Assembly (NCBI RefSeq): GCF_900142445.1
Contig: NZ_FRAV01000013.1
Location: 55,971 to 119,970 of the forward strand
Direction of reading: 5' to 3'
DNA from: Chryseobacterium polytrichastri
Lineage (GTDB): Bacteria > Bacteroidota > Bacteroidia > Flavobacteriales > Weeksellaceae
DNA length: 64,000 bases
Part shown: positions 42,590 to 50,257 of the stretch, in pieces
Layout: each line of letters starts with the position of its first letter
How positions within the stretch are numbered: the first letter of the stretch is position 1
Notes under the pieces: generated by a model
Told to the model about the DNA's origin: nothing
Seen by the model: the letters and a program-made list of their open reading frames with translations, nothing else
The model's database searches: none
Program-made: the position numbers and the translations under genes

Positions 42590-43135
42590 TTATTTTGGTA
42601 TTTCACTTAATCTCGGATGACCAACAGGATCAATTCCTTTTTCCAATAAATCTTTTGCAGCCATGACTGCCCAACATTTATCACTCGAATGAATATTTCT
42701 GTAAAATGAAAGTAAAATATCAGATCTTACGACAGTAAACCCATTTGTTTCAACGGTTTCTAAATCGTTTCTTTCAAAGAAATCAATCGTTATTCTGTGA
42801 AATTTTTCATTTTCCCGTTCGATTGTTTTCTCATACCTGCGGAAATTCTCTTCGCTTGGCAAATGATCGTAACGCGTCCATACTTTCTGAAAACCTTCCT
42901 GCTGAAGAATCATAACAACTTCAGCTACATTTTCCTTATTTACAAAAACATCAATATCCTTATGATCGTGAGCATGTTTGTATTCTGTATGCCCAATTTC
43001 AGACATAAAATGCCATGCCCAACCTCCTGATAAAATGACTTTATTTTTTAATTTTTCTAAAATTTCCAGTCCGTGTTGAATTCTAAATTCCGGCCAGACT
43101 TCACCGTATCTTTTTATATTATGTGGTGCTCCCAT
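42590..43135 (-). CDS. Nucleotidyltransferase-fold protein in the rtcB-prfH cluster
   Basis: This 181-residue protein shows a polymerase-beta-type nucleotidyltransferase pattern: SGGWAWHF (about residues 36-43), then HAHDHKDIDVFVNKENV with the D-x-D metal site (about 54-70), and a third acidic strand ITIDFFERND (about 113-122). The overall form resembles aminoglycoside 2''-adenylyltransferase-like proteins and small tRNA/RNA-end transferases. The target might be a damaged RNA end, a protein, or a small molecule; context with an RNA ligase favours RNA. It starts 83 bases after rtcB and ends 6 bases before the acidic protein gene. Confidence 0.78.
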   Translation of the reverse strand: MGAPHNIKRYGEVWPEFRIQHGLEILEKLKNKVILSGGWAWHFMSEIGHTEYKHAHDHKDIDVFVNKENVAEVVMILQQEGFQKVWTRYDHLPSEENFRRYEKTIERENEKFHRITIDFFERNDLETVETNGFTVVRSDILLSFYRNIHSSDKCWAVMAAKDLLEKGIDPVGHPRLSEIPK

Positions 43136-43140
43136 TTTTG

Positions 43141-43218
43141 TTAATTTTTGTTGATTACTGATGGTTTATAGCTGTCAGTCAAAATCTATCAACCAACAAC
43201 TATAACCTATCAACCAAT
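43141..43218. repeat. Intergenic repeat-rich segment between rtcB and the nucleotidyltransferase gene
   Basis: Contains self-similar blocks (TATCAACCAACAACTATAACCTATCAACCAA) and an inverted GGTTTATAG/CTATAACC pair. Similar AT-rich 'ATCAACCA' filler occurs widely in Bacteroidota intergenic DNA. It separates rtcB from the otherwise very tight downstream genes. Confidence 0.45.
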
Positions 43219-44610
43219 TTACCTATCCATCCTCACAATTCTTGGCTGAAAAGTTCCGAGGATATCTACCAACTCGCTTTGGGCATTCATGACTTCATTG
43301 ATATCTTTGTACGCCATTGGTGCTTCTTCGGTATTTCCGCCCATCAAAGTGACATTCTTTAATTTTAATTCTTTTTTGATGTCATTTTGAGTAAAAAGAT
43401 TTCTACATTCTCCTCTCGAGAAAGCTCTTCCCGCACCGTGCGAAGCTGAATTCAACGAATCCGGATTTCCTTTTCCGCGCACGATGAAACCTTTTGCGGT
43501 CATTGAACCCGGAATCATTCCCAATTCATTTTCATTGGCTGGAGTTGCGCCTTTTCTATGGACAATCATTTCTCTTCCGTTGTGAATTTCTTTCCACGCG
43601 AAATTGTGATGATTTTCTATTTTAGCTTTTACTCTGCCTCCGACCGCTTTCACCAATCTTCTGTGAATATCGTCATGACAGGCCGAAGCATAATCTCCTG
43701 CTAAGTTCATCGCAGTCCAATATTCTAAACCGAGATGGGTATTCAAATCCAGCCAGGCGAAGTTTTGTGCTTCTTTTGGCAACGGGCATTGTTCTGTTGC
43801 AACTCTTGAATAATATTGGGCAATCTCAGCGCCCAATCCACGCGAACCACTGTGTGAAAGAATTCCGAGGTATTTTCCTTTTGGAAGTCCGATTTGCTCG
43901 TCTTCTTCCGTAATTTCAACTTCTCCGAACTCCACAAAATGATTTCCACCACCGGAGCTGCCCATTTGTTTGATCGCCTTCCCTTTTAATCGTTTTAAAA
44001 TCGGGATCATATCGAATGTGTCTCTGTCGAAAATTTCATGATCAACGTGAGATTTATGCGTTTCATACATCCCGAATTTGGTGTGTTCGGCCAGTGCTTT
44101 TTCATATTTATCTTTAGCACCGTCCAGATATGAAATCGGAGTATCCAAAATACTGAGGCTCATCCTGCAACCAATATCCATCCCAACTCCGTAAGGAATT
44201 ACAGCATTATCTACCGCAAGAACTCCACCTATTGGAAGTCCATATCCGCTGTGGGCATCGGGCATTAAGGCTCCTTGAAGTGCAATCGGAAGCTTCAATC
44301 CTGTGTATAATTGATTCTTCGCTTCATCCGAAATATTATTTCCGAAAATCTGAAAAGAAGTACGGTTGGCATTCAACATTCTTTTTTCTGTTTTCTTGGA
44401 TGAAAGCAGCGCTTCTGCAATTTGTCCGAAGGTTAAATCTTTTTCATAATTCTCCGGATTAACCAGAATTTCCTTTAAAAGAGATTTCACATGATGAATA
44501 TTTTTAGTCGCAAAATTTCTTTTCATGACTTCCAAAGCGATATTAACACTCTGATTATTTGGATATCCTATTTTTAATATATCTTTTCCTTTTAATTTTA
44601 AATTTCCCAT
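43219..44610 (-). CDS. rtcB: RNA-splicing ligase RtcB (RtcB2-type, prfH-linked)
   Basis: Joins RNA 2',3'-cyclic phosphate (or 3'-phosphate) ends to 5'-OH ends using GTP and Mn2+. I start at 44610 (MGNLKLKGKDILKIGYP); an in-frame ATG at 44628 would add six residues. Metal and catalytic motifs are complete: MDIGCRM (Cys ligand), GGGNHFVEFG, SHSGSRGLG, and SHGAGRAFSRGE with the His that becomes guanylylated. Having GCRM where the classical enzyme has GCGM, and lying upstream of prfH, agree with the ribosome-repair branch RtcB2 (branch assignment from memory). Confidence 0.94.
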   Translation of the reverse strand: MGNLKLKGKDILKIGYPNNQSVNIALEVMKRNFATKNIHHVKSLLKEILVNPENYEKDLTFGQIAEALLSSKKTEKRMLNANRTSFQIFGNNISDEAKNQLYTGLKLPIALQGALMPDAHSGYGLPIGGVLAVDNAVIPYGVGMDIGCRMSLSILDTPISYLDGAKDKYEKALAEHTKFGMYETHKSHVDHEIFDRDTFDMIPILKRLKGKAIKQMGSSGGGNHFVEFGEVEITEEDEQIGLPKGKYLGILSHSGSRGLGAEIAQYYSRVATEQCPLPKEAQNFAWLDLNTHLGLEYWTAMNLAGDYASACHDDIHRRLVKAVGGRVKAKIENHHNFAWKEIHNGREMIVHRKGATPANENELGMIPGSMTAKGFIVRGKGNPDSLNSASHGAGRAFSRGECRNLFTQNDIKKELKLKNVTLMGGNTEEAPMAYKDINEVMNAQSELVDILGTFQPRIVRMDR

Positions 44611-44637
44611 TGTTTTTGTTTTAAACATTTATTGGAC

Positions 44638-45378
44638 TCATTCGTCCATAAAATAATCTGCAAACTCTGTTGCGGACATTTTTTTGTAGTGAAAGTATTT
44701 TCTACTTTCGATAAGATGTGTTTCTTCACCGTATTTTTTCCAATTGCCAGATTGACCGTGAATTTTCTTATTGATTAATCCAACAATTTTATGTTGATTT
44801 AAATAAGAATCAAGCTCATCTATTTCTTTTTCCAAATCGGAGCTTAAAGGCTTATAATGAGTAATCATATAAGGTTTTATTCGTAAAGTAAACCTCCATG
44901 GCTCGATGAATTCGTAGTACGTATCATACTTTTTTCTGAGCGGATCGTATTCTTCTCTTTTCAGAAAGTATTGTTTTTCTCTGGTTGTTAATCCCAATTT
45001 TGGATCATTCCATTGGTAGGGTAAAAGACGATCTAGCTTCTGATCTCTTGGTACATATATTTTTCTTCCGAATTTTCTTTTCTTTTTTTGAAATTTTCGG
45101 GTTTCAGAATACATGTAGGTGTTGATCTTCATAAGAATTCCTTCAAAAAACTTTCCGTCTTTAGTTCTTTTCACATCATCTCTTACGACAAAGAATCTCA
45201 CAAATCCCTTTTGATAAGGCTTTTCCAATGGAACTAATGGAATCTTTCTTCTTGTTTCCCAAAGTTCTCTACTACGCTTATACTTTTTTCTTATCTGCTT
45301 TTCTACATCTTTTCTACTTATTCTTTTTCTGCTTCTCAGGCTTCTTAAGCGATGAAACAGAAGGTTATTATTCTCCAT
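44638..45378 (-). CDS. Very basic protein of unknown function, first gene of the rtcB-prfH cluster
   Basis: A 246-residue soluble protein extremely rich in Lys and Arg, especially at the N-terminus (RLRSLRSRKRISRKDVEKQIRKKYKRS) and at RKFQKKKRKFGRK. It also has many aromatic residues, as in YYEFIEPWRFTLRIKPYM. I recognise no domain. The composition is like RNA- or ribosome-binding proteins. It ends 27 bases before the chosen rtcB start (9 before the longer one), so it is co-transcribed and likely works with RtcB, for example as an RNA-holding factor. This is inference from context. Confidence 0.75.
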   Translation of the reverse strand: MENNNLLFHRLRSLRSRKRISRKDVEKQIRKKYKRSRELWETRRKIPLVPLEKPYQKGFVRFFVVRDDVKRTKDGKFFEGILMKINTYMYSETRKFQKKKRKFGRKIYVPRDQKLDRLLPYQWNDPKLGLTTREKQYFLKREEYDPLRKKYDTYYEFIEPWRFTLRIKPYMITHYKPLSSDLEKEIDELDSYLNQHKIVGLINKKIHGQSGNWKKYGEETHLIESRKYFHYKKMSATEFADYFMDE

Positions 45379-45471
45379 TAATTATAGATATTAGAGGTGA
45401 GGTATGGAAGTTTGATTTCTATACGCCACATTAAATCTTTGTCAACTAATATTTTAGTTGATGAGTTTTTC

Positions 45472-45504
45472 AAACCTCATAGGTTTTTGAAACCTATGAG
45501 GTTT
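45472..45504. repeat. Perfect palindrome, 15-bp arms
   Basis: Arms 45472-45486 and 45490-45504 (AAACCTCATAGGTTT and its exact reverse complement) with a TTG loop. I recall this CCTCATAGG hairpin as a dispersed intergenic repeat in flavobacteria. Only one copy is in this window. Confidence 0.8.
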
Positions 45505-45511
45505 ATTGACA

Positions 45512-45612
45512 GAGCGTTATCATTAGCCCCGATTGCAGCGACATCCTTTTTTTGCGATGGCTTGAAAAAAGCAAAGGCAAAAAGGATATAGCGGAAAGCG
45601 GGAAATAGCTCC
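45512..45612. ncRNA. Strongly structured RNA-like element, possibly Flavo-1-type
   Basis: Read on the plus strand, nested pairings are GAGC (45512) with GCTC (45608), CCCG with CGGG, and a long inner stem ATCCTTTTT (45543-45551) with AAAAAGGAT (45579-45587). Between them lie asymmetric purine loops (ATTGCAGCGAC and ATAGCGGAAAG). It resembles, from memory, a repeated structured element in flavobacterial genomes described as the Flavo-1 RNA motif. The functional strand is uncertain. There is no ORF across it. Confidence 0.5.
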
Positions 45613-45664
45613 TAAATTGTATTAAAAATGATTTCGGGGAAATTTGAAGTTTGAATTATGACAC

Positions 45665-45699
45665 AATAAAAAACCCGAAATCTTGCGACTTCGGGTTTT
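45665..45699 (-). terminator. Terminator of the short minus-strand transcription unit
   Basis: A 10-bp perfect stem (45670-45679 with 45690-45699) with GC-rich centre, followed on the minus strand by six T residues. It closes a unit that begins at the promoter 45843-45870. Confidence 0.8.
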
Positions 45700-45721
45700 G
45701 ATATATCATTGTACTGTTATT

Positions 45722-45799
45722 CTAAGAGTGTACCAAACCACGAAGCCTTACCACCATAAGTGGCAAACCGAAAGGAGAAATATGATCTAATCTGAACAT
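45722..45799 (-). CDS. 25-residue small peptide ORF within a short transcript
   Basis: ATG at 45799 opens 25 codons reading MFRLDHISPFGLPLMVV... and ending ...RGLVHS before TAG. It lies in a dedicated unit: a near-consensus promoter 44 bases upstream (TTG-17-TATATTTGC) and an intrinsic terminator 23 bases downstream, for a transcript of about 170 bases. The peptide is basic and hydrophobic and is not recognised. The unit could equally be a small regulatory RNA in which this ORF is accidental, or a leader-type peptide gene. Confidence 0.4.
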   Translation of the reverse strand: MFRLDHISPFGLPLMVVRLRGLVHS

Positions 45800-45842
45800 T
45801 GCTTCGTTGTTTTTTTAATGGGTTAAACTTTATTTTCTGGTG

Positions 45843-45870
45843 CAAATATATAAAAATTCTTGAAAATCAA
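45843..45870 (-). promoter_or_regulatory. Near-consensus Bacteroidota promoter for the small transcript
   Basis: On the minus strand TTG (45868-45870), a 17-base spacer and TATATTTG followed by C (45843-45850) fit the -33/-7 consensus; this and the one at 23190 are the only boxes in the window with both elements found. Start of transcription would be near 45838. Confidence 0.7.
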
Positions 45871-45952
45871 GATTTTATTTTTATTTTTTTGAGATTTAGC
45901 TGTAAATAAGTCTCTTTGAGATGAAATTTTATTCTCCTTATTTACAAAAGAG

Positions 45953-45960
45953 TATATTTG
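45953..45960 (+). promoter_or_regulatory. Candidate -7 box for the lipoprotein-ABC operon (TATATTTG)
   Basis: Exact TAnnTTTG match 20 bases before the ATG at 45980. No -33 TTG at the right distance. Confidence 0.5.
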
Positions 45961-45979
45961 TTTTCTTATAATAAAAACT

Positions 45980-47431
45980 ATGAAAAACAAATTATTGAGA
46001 ACGTTATTTTACGTATTCGCAGTCGCGATCCTATTCTCCTGTAATTCTAACAAGAACAGTGATATTCTGAACTATACAACGGATGCCACCTTAGGCTTGT
46101 CCAGAGTAAACCTTAAAACAATTTCGGATAAGATCCCAGTTGAGAAAATACTGAAAGAGAAAAAAGACCTAAAAGAAGAAGAGAAGTTCTTCTTGCAATT
46201 GGTAAACAAACCCAAAGAATCGGGGATTAATATTGACAAACCTCTTTATTTTATCGTTGACCAAGGAAAATCAACCTATGATCCTGATGTAAAAGCTTTT
46301 TTCTGGGTTGATGACAAAACAAAATTCCAAAAAAGCATGTCTGATCTTACCAAAAGTAAAGTTACCATCGACAAAAAAGATTACATCTATGTAGACGGTA
46401 AACTGAGCGGAAGCATAAAAGGTGATATGGCCATCGTAACAACCGATAAGAAATATAATCCTTATGCTGGTTATGATTATATGAACACACCAGGTATTGA
46501 TACTTCTTCTGCACTTAATGAAAAATATTTCACAGATTTCTGGAGCCGTAAGGGAACTTCAAATTCTGCGATAAAAGATCAGGTAGATCAATCTTTGGTT
46601 GGTGATAAAGATGTTAGCGGATGGGTAAATCTTGCTGCTGTTGCCAGCTATGCATCAAAAGGGTACATCGAGACACTTGCTGTAAATAAACTAATAAAAG
46701 ATTCCGGAATTGGTTTCGATTTTAATTTTGACAAAGGGAAATCTGAAATGGATACCAAAACTTTCTTCAATGCAGACATGAAGAAAATTGTTGAAAAATA
46801 TTACAATAAAAACAAGATCAATTACGACTTGGTAAAAAATGTAGAGCTAGACAATGCTAAATCTTTCTCTATCGGATTTTTCAGTTTAGATTTTATGAAA
46901 TATCTGATTAAAGAAGCTGGCTTTGAAGCTACAATTAATCATTATTTATCTTCAACCGACAAAACACTGGAAGACATTACCTCTACTTTTACGGGAGATT
47001 ATGCATTTGTAGATTTCAAATCTTCTCCTGCGGATTCTATGGATTATTACAGAACAAAAAATGCGGTAGTATTAGAATTTAATCCAAAGAAAAAGGCAGA
47101 CCTTACGTCTTTATTGGCCGGCCCTCTTGGTCAAAGTAAAAAATATATGATCACTGATAATCAGGTAATTTTCTCTGAAGACAACAATGTAATTTATCAA
47201 TTCCAAAATAAAAAGGCAGGGAAAAATGCTAAGCTTGATAAGAAATCAGGTGTTACCGCATATTCTTGGTCTGATGGTAAAGAATATAATACTAAAGAAA
47301 AACCTGCGGTGAAGATCATAGATATGGTGAACGAAACGAAGGAAGACGGAGGAAATATGGTTTCTAAAACGGTATTTACTCTAGATAAAAAAGATGAAAA
47401 CGCATTGTATTATTTGATAATGAATGGATAA
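45980..47431 (+). CDS. DUF4836-like lipoprotein, 483 aa
   Basis: A lipoprotein signal (YVFAVAILFSCNSNKNSD) anchors a large, Lys/Asp-rich periplasmic protein. The order of segments (LGLSRVNLKTISDKIP, GINIDKPLYFIVD, FWVDDKTKFQKSM, and later NAVVLEFNPKKKADL) resembles the DUF4836 family of Bacteroidota surface lipoproteins. It overlaps the start of the ABC ATPase gene by 8 bases and is probably its partner. The function is unknown. Confidence 0.82.
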   Translation: MKNKLLRTLFYVFAVAILFSCNSNKNSDILNYTTDATLGLSRVNLKTISDKIPVEKILKEKKDLKEEEKFFLQLVNKPKESGINIDKPLYFIVDQGKSTYDPDVKAFFWVDDKTKFQKSMSDLTKSKVTIDKKDYIYVDGKLSGSIKGDMAIVTTDKKYNPYAGYDYMNTPGIDTSSALNEKYFTDFWSRKGTSNSAIKDQVDQSLVGDKDVSGWVNLAAVASYASKGYIETLAVNKLIKDSGIGFDFNFDKGKSEMDTKTFFNADMKKIVEKYYNKNKINYDLVKNVELDNAKSFSIGFFSLDFMKYLIKEAGFEATINHYLSSTDKTLEDITSTFTGDYAFVDFKSSPADSMDYYRTKNAVVLEFNPKKKADLTSLLAGPLGQSKKYMITDNQVIFSEDNNVIYQFQNKKAGKNAKLDKKSGVTAYSWSDGKEYNTKEKPAVKIIDMVNETKEDGGNMVSKTVFTLDKKDENALYYLIMNG

Positions 47432-48071
47432 TATTATTCTAGAAAATATTTCTCCTAAATATTTCACTCCCAAAGATTTGGAACAGTCACAGATCTGGAA
47501 AAAGAACATCACTTTCCAGAAGGGGAAGAAATTCCTGATTGTTGCACCCTCTGGGAGTGGAAAATCTACTTTGGCAACTGCTATTCTCGGAACTCATTTT
47601 CAGTATGAAGGCAATATAAAATACGATCAGCAGATTGTAAAAAACCTTCATCTTGAGAAGATTGTAGAAAATAGAAAAGATGGTGTAAGCTTATTATTTC
47701 AGGACGTAAGACTAATTAAAGACCTCACGATTTCTGAGAATATTCTGTTGCGTGTTTTTAATCAGGATCGGAAAAAATTCATTCCGATTATGGAGGAATA
47801 TGCAGCAAGATTAGGCGTAGAAAGTTTATTGAGCAAGAAAGCAGAAAACTGCTCGTATGGAGAAAGACAAAGAAGCGCGATTGTTAGAAGTTTGGTGAAT
47901 CCAACCGATTTTCTGATCTACGACGAATGTTTCAGTCACCTGGATATGGAGAACAAAAAGATTGCTTTTTCATTAATTAATGAAGTGTCTCAAAAAAGCG
48001 GAAGTTCAGTTTTATTTTTTGAACTGAATGAATTTCCTTTTGAGCATGATTATCAAATTCTTCATTTATAA
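47424..48071 (+). CDS. ABC transporter ATP-binding protein (MacB/LolD-like)
   Basis: A 215-residue ATPase with Walker A APSGSGKSTL (about residues 42-51), Q-loop LLFQDVRLIKDLT and Walker B FLIYDECFSHLD. The signature motif is degenerate: CSYGERQRSAIVRSLV in place of LSGGQ-type. It is flanked by the lipoprotein gene (8-base overlap) and the permease gene (4-base gap). The set probably forms an export or lipoprotein-handling complex of the MacB/FtsX type. The Trp-containing N-terminus (EQSQIWKKNITF) replaces the usual A-loop region. Confidence 0.9.
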   Translation: MDNIILENISPKYFTPKDLEQSQIWKKNITFQKGKKFLIVAPSGSGKSTLATAILGTHFQYEGNIKYDQQIVKNLHLEKIVENRKDGVSLLFQDVRLIKDLTISENILLRVFNQDRKKFIPIMEEYAARLGVESLLSKKAENCSYGERQRSAIVRSLVNPTDFLIYDECFSHLDMENKKIAFSLINEVSQKSGSSVLFFELNEFPFEHDYQILHL

Positions 48072-48075
48072 GCTT

Positions 48076-49236
48076 ATGAAGAAAATTTTTAACTCAATCA
48101 TATTGTACGCAGGCTTGTTTATTGCATTCATTCTTGTGATTTCATGCCTGCAACTGTACGAAAATGCCAACAGACTTTTCGGAAGCAAAAGCAGTGACAG
48201 CAACTATTGGCTGACTTTCAGTAAAAAATTAACGCCAGATAATATCGGAAGAAAAGAGCTTCTTGGTTTCAATGAAAATGATGTTGCAAAACTGAAAAAA
48301 TGGTCTGAAATAAAGACTGTTTATCCGTTTTCAGCCAATGAATTTAAAGCTTCTGCGAATGGCGGGGATTTTATTCCTTTTTATACAGATCTTTATTTTG
48401 AAGGTCTGGATTTAAAAGCGATTGATGTTCCGTTGACAGATGATGAATTTCAGGTGAAAGGAGACGTAATTCCGATTATTATTTCAAGGGAATATCTGAA
48501 TCTTTATAATTATGGATTTGCTTTAAATCAAGGGCTTCCACAAATTTCAGAAGATTTTGCCAAGAAAATTGAGATCAACATTAATATTGTTGTCAACAAA
48601 CAAAATAAGACGTACAAAGGAAGAATGGTTGGGCTTTCAGACCGAATCCATTCTGTTTTGATACCGAAAAAATTTCTTGATTCTTTGAATTTGGCAGAAA
48701 AACCTCAACTAGCAAATCAACCTAAAATCTATAACAGAGTTTTGGTTCAGGTAAAAGATTCCGGAGATGAAGGTTTGATTTCAAAAATGAAAGAAAACAA
48801 TTATGAATCTAATCAGGAAAGCTTGCGCTCAGCCAAGATAAAGTCTAAACTTTTCCTTGTGCTAAAAGCGATTGCCGTATTAGGTATTTTCATTTTTGCA
48901 TTATGCCTTTACATTATTGTAAGCTTTATTAAGATTCAATTTTTAGAAAAGCAGGAAGAAGTTTCTATTAAAAATAGCTTGGGTTATTCTCCGAAAAAAA
49001 TGGTGAGTAATATCAGCAGACGTTTCAGTATTCATTTAATGATCGTCTTAGCTTTAAGTTTAATTTTAATAGCTGCCGGACAGTATTTTCTCGCAAAATC
49101 CAGTGTATCGAACGGATTGTTATCAATCTATATTAATCCTTGGCTCTGGACAGCGATTATCATTATCCCAATTTTGGTTTATTTCTTTGTGAAAGAACTG
49201 ATTTACCGATGGTTGCTCCGATCATGGAAAATATAA
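48076..49236 (+). CDS. FtsX/MacB-like ABC transporter permease
   Basis: I start at 48076 (MKKIFNSIILYAGLF), giving 386 residues. One N-terminal helix (about 5-28), a large periplasmic domain of about 240 residues, then three C-terminal helices (about 273-300, 325-350, 360-380) give the four-helix type VII topology of FtsX, MacB and LolC. EKQEEVSIKNSLGYSPKKMVSNISRRF is the typical coupling loop after helix 2. With the ATPase upstream it forms a mechanotransmission-type exporter whose substrate is unknown. Confidence 0.85.
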   Translation: MKKIFNSIILYAGLFIAFILVISCLQLYENANRLFGSKSSDSNYWLTFSKKLTPDNIGRKELLGFNENDVAKLKKWSEIKTVYPFSANEFKASANGGDFIPFYTDLYFEGLDLKAIDVPLTDDEFQVKGDVIPIIISREYLNLYNYGFALNQGLPQISEDFAKKIEININIVVNKQNKTYKGRMVGLSDRIHSVLIPKKFLDSLNLAEKPQLANQPKIYNRVLVQVKDSGDEGLISKMKENNYESNQESLRSAKIKSKLFLVLKAIAVLGIFIFALCLYIIVSFIKIQFLEKQEEVSIKNSLGYSPKKMVSNISRRFSIHLMIVLALSLILIAAGQYFLAKSSVSNGLLSIYINPWLWTAIIIIPILVYFFVKELIYRWLLRSWKI

Positions 49237-49243
49237 AATAAAC

Positions 49244-49272
49244 AAATGGCTATCAAAAATTGATAGCCATTT
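49244..49272. terminator. Bidirectional terminator between the ABC operon and the M28 peptidase
   Basis: A 13-bp perfect stem (49244-49256 with 49260-49272) with a 3-base loop and T-rich flanks both ways. Confidence 0.85.
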
Positions 49273-49276
49273 TTCT

Positions 49277-50257
49277 TTATTGTAAATGAATCAAACTGAG
49301 AAAAATACCGTCAATTACTTTTGTCATTCTCTTTAAATCCAGTGTTGCTAACGTGTCTGTTGGTTGATGATAATTTTTATTTCTGAAAAAAGAAGTATCG
49401 GTAATCATCATCGCGGAATATCCAAATTTCCAGTAATTCAAATGATCAGAATAATCGGTTCCTTTAATAAATTGTGGAGCTGTAAAGGTTTCTGTTTTAA
49501 CCTGATTGGCTTCAACAAAATGATCACTAAAATTGTTTACAAATTCTCCGCCTCCGAACTTTTTAGCTAACGTAATATAATCTCCTTTATTTCCATAATA
49601 CCATGAAAGGATTCCCAAAGGATAGTCCTGTGAATTTTCTTCGTCTTTAAAATATCCTATCATTTCTACGCTTGCCATTCCGTACACATCAATATTGTTG
49701 TCTTTCAGATATTTTGCATGAATGTAGCTGCCCATATTTTCAGTTCTGAAATACGGAGGTTCTTCTAAAGTATAAGCAACCAAATCTATTCTGTAATTGA
49801 GCTTTTGCCCTTTAAGCATTCTTGCCAATTCTAATAAGCCCGTAACTCCTGTTGCATTATCATCCGCTCCCTGTTGATCTCCGCAGACATCATAATGAGC
49901 CCCAATAATGATTCTTTTTTTATTCTCTGTCCCGAAAGAGCAGATCACATTTTTATATGTTTCTTCTCCAACTTGATATTCTTGGAGGCTTGTACTGTCG
50001 CTGTATTTATTGAAGTTTTGATGAATATATTCTGCAATTGTATTTAGTTGATCAAGGTTTTTATAGTTTCGAAATCGGGGCGTTTGAGTAAGTGCTATTA
50101 AATGTTCTTTGACTAAATTACGATCAGCCGGAACAGGCGATTTTTCCGCTGCTTGAGGTCCTTTAAAAGAATTAAAGAGTATTATTCCTATAAAAAATAA
50201 ACCCACGAAAAGAAGGATGTTTCTTTTCGTGGATTTTACTATGTTTTTGAAATTCAT
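49277..50257 (-). CDS. M28 family aminopeptidase, membrane-anchored
   Basis: A 326-residue zinc peptidase with an N-terminal hydrophobic segment (about residues 13-28) that anchors or exports it. Zinc ligands are visible: IIIGAHYDVCG (His), QGADDNATGV (bridging Asp), YTLEEPPYF (catalytic Glu and ligand) and KGTDYSDHLNYW near the C-terminus. It would remove N-terminal residues from peptides in the periplasm. The gene is monocistronic, and an AT-rich stretch of 289 bases separates it from the mutase gene. Confidence 0.93.
   Translation of the reverse strand: MNFKNIVKSTKRNILLFVGLFFIGIILFNSFKGPQAAEKSPVPADRNLVKEHLIALTQTPRFRNYKNLDQLNTIAEYIHQNFNKYSDSTSLQEYQVGEETYKNVICSFGTENKKRIIIGAHYDVCGDQQGADDNATGVTGLLELARMLKGQKLNYRIDLVAYTLEEPPYFRTENMGSYIHAKYLKDNNIDVYGMASVEMIGYFKDEENSQDYPLGILSWYYGNKGDYITLAKKFGGGEFVNNFSDHFVEANQVKTETFTAPQFIKGTDYSDHLNYWKFGYSAMMITDTSFFRNKNYHQPTDTLATLDLKRMTKVIDGIFLSLIHLQ

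Noticed and set aside
43141..43218. CRISPR-like short repeats (ATCAACCA blocks)
   Set aside because: Blocks are short, irregular and without uniform spacers; no cas genes nearby.
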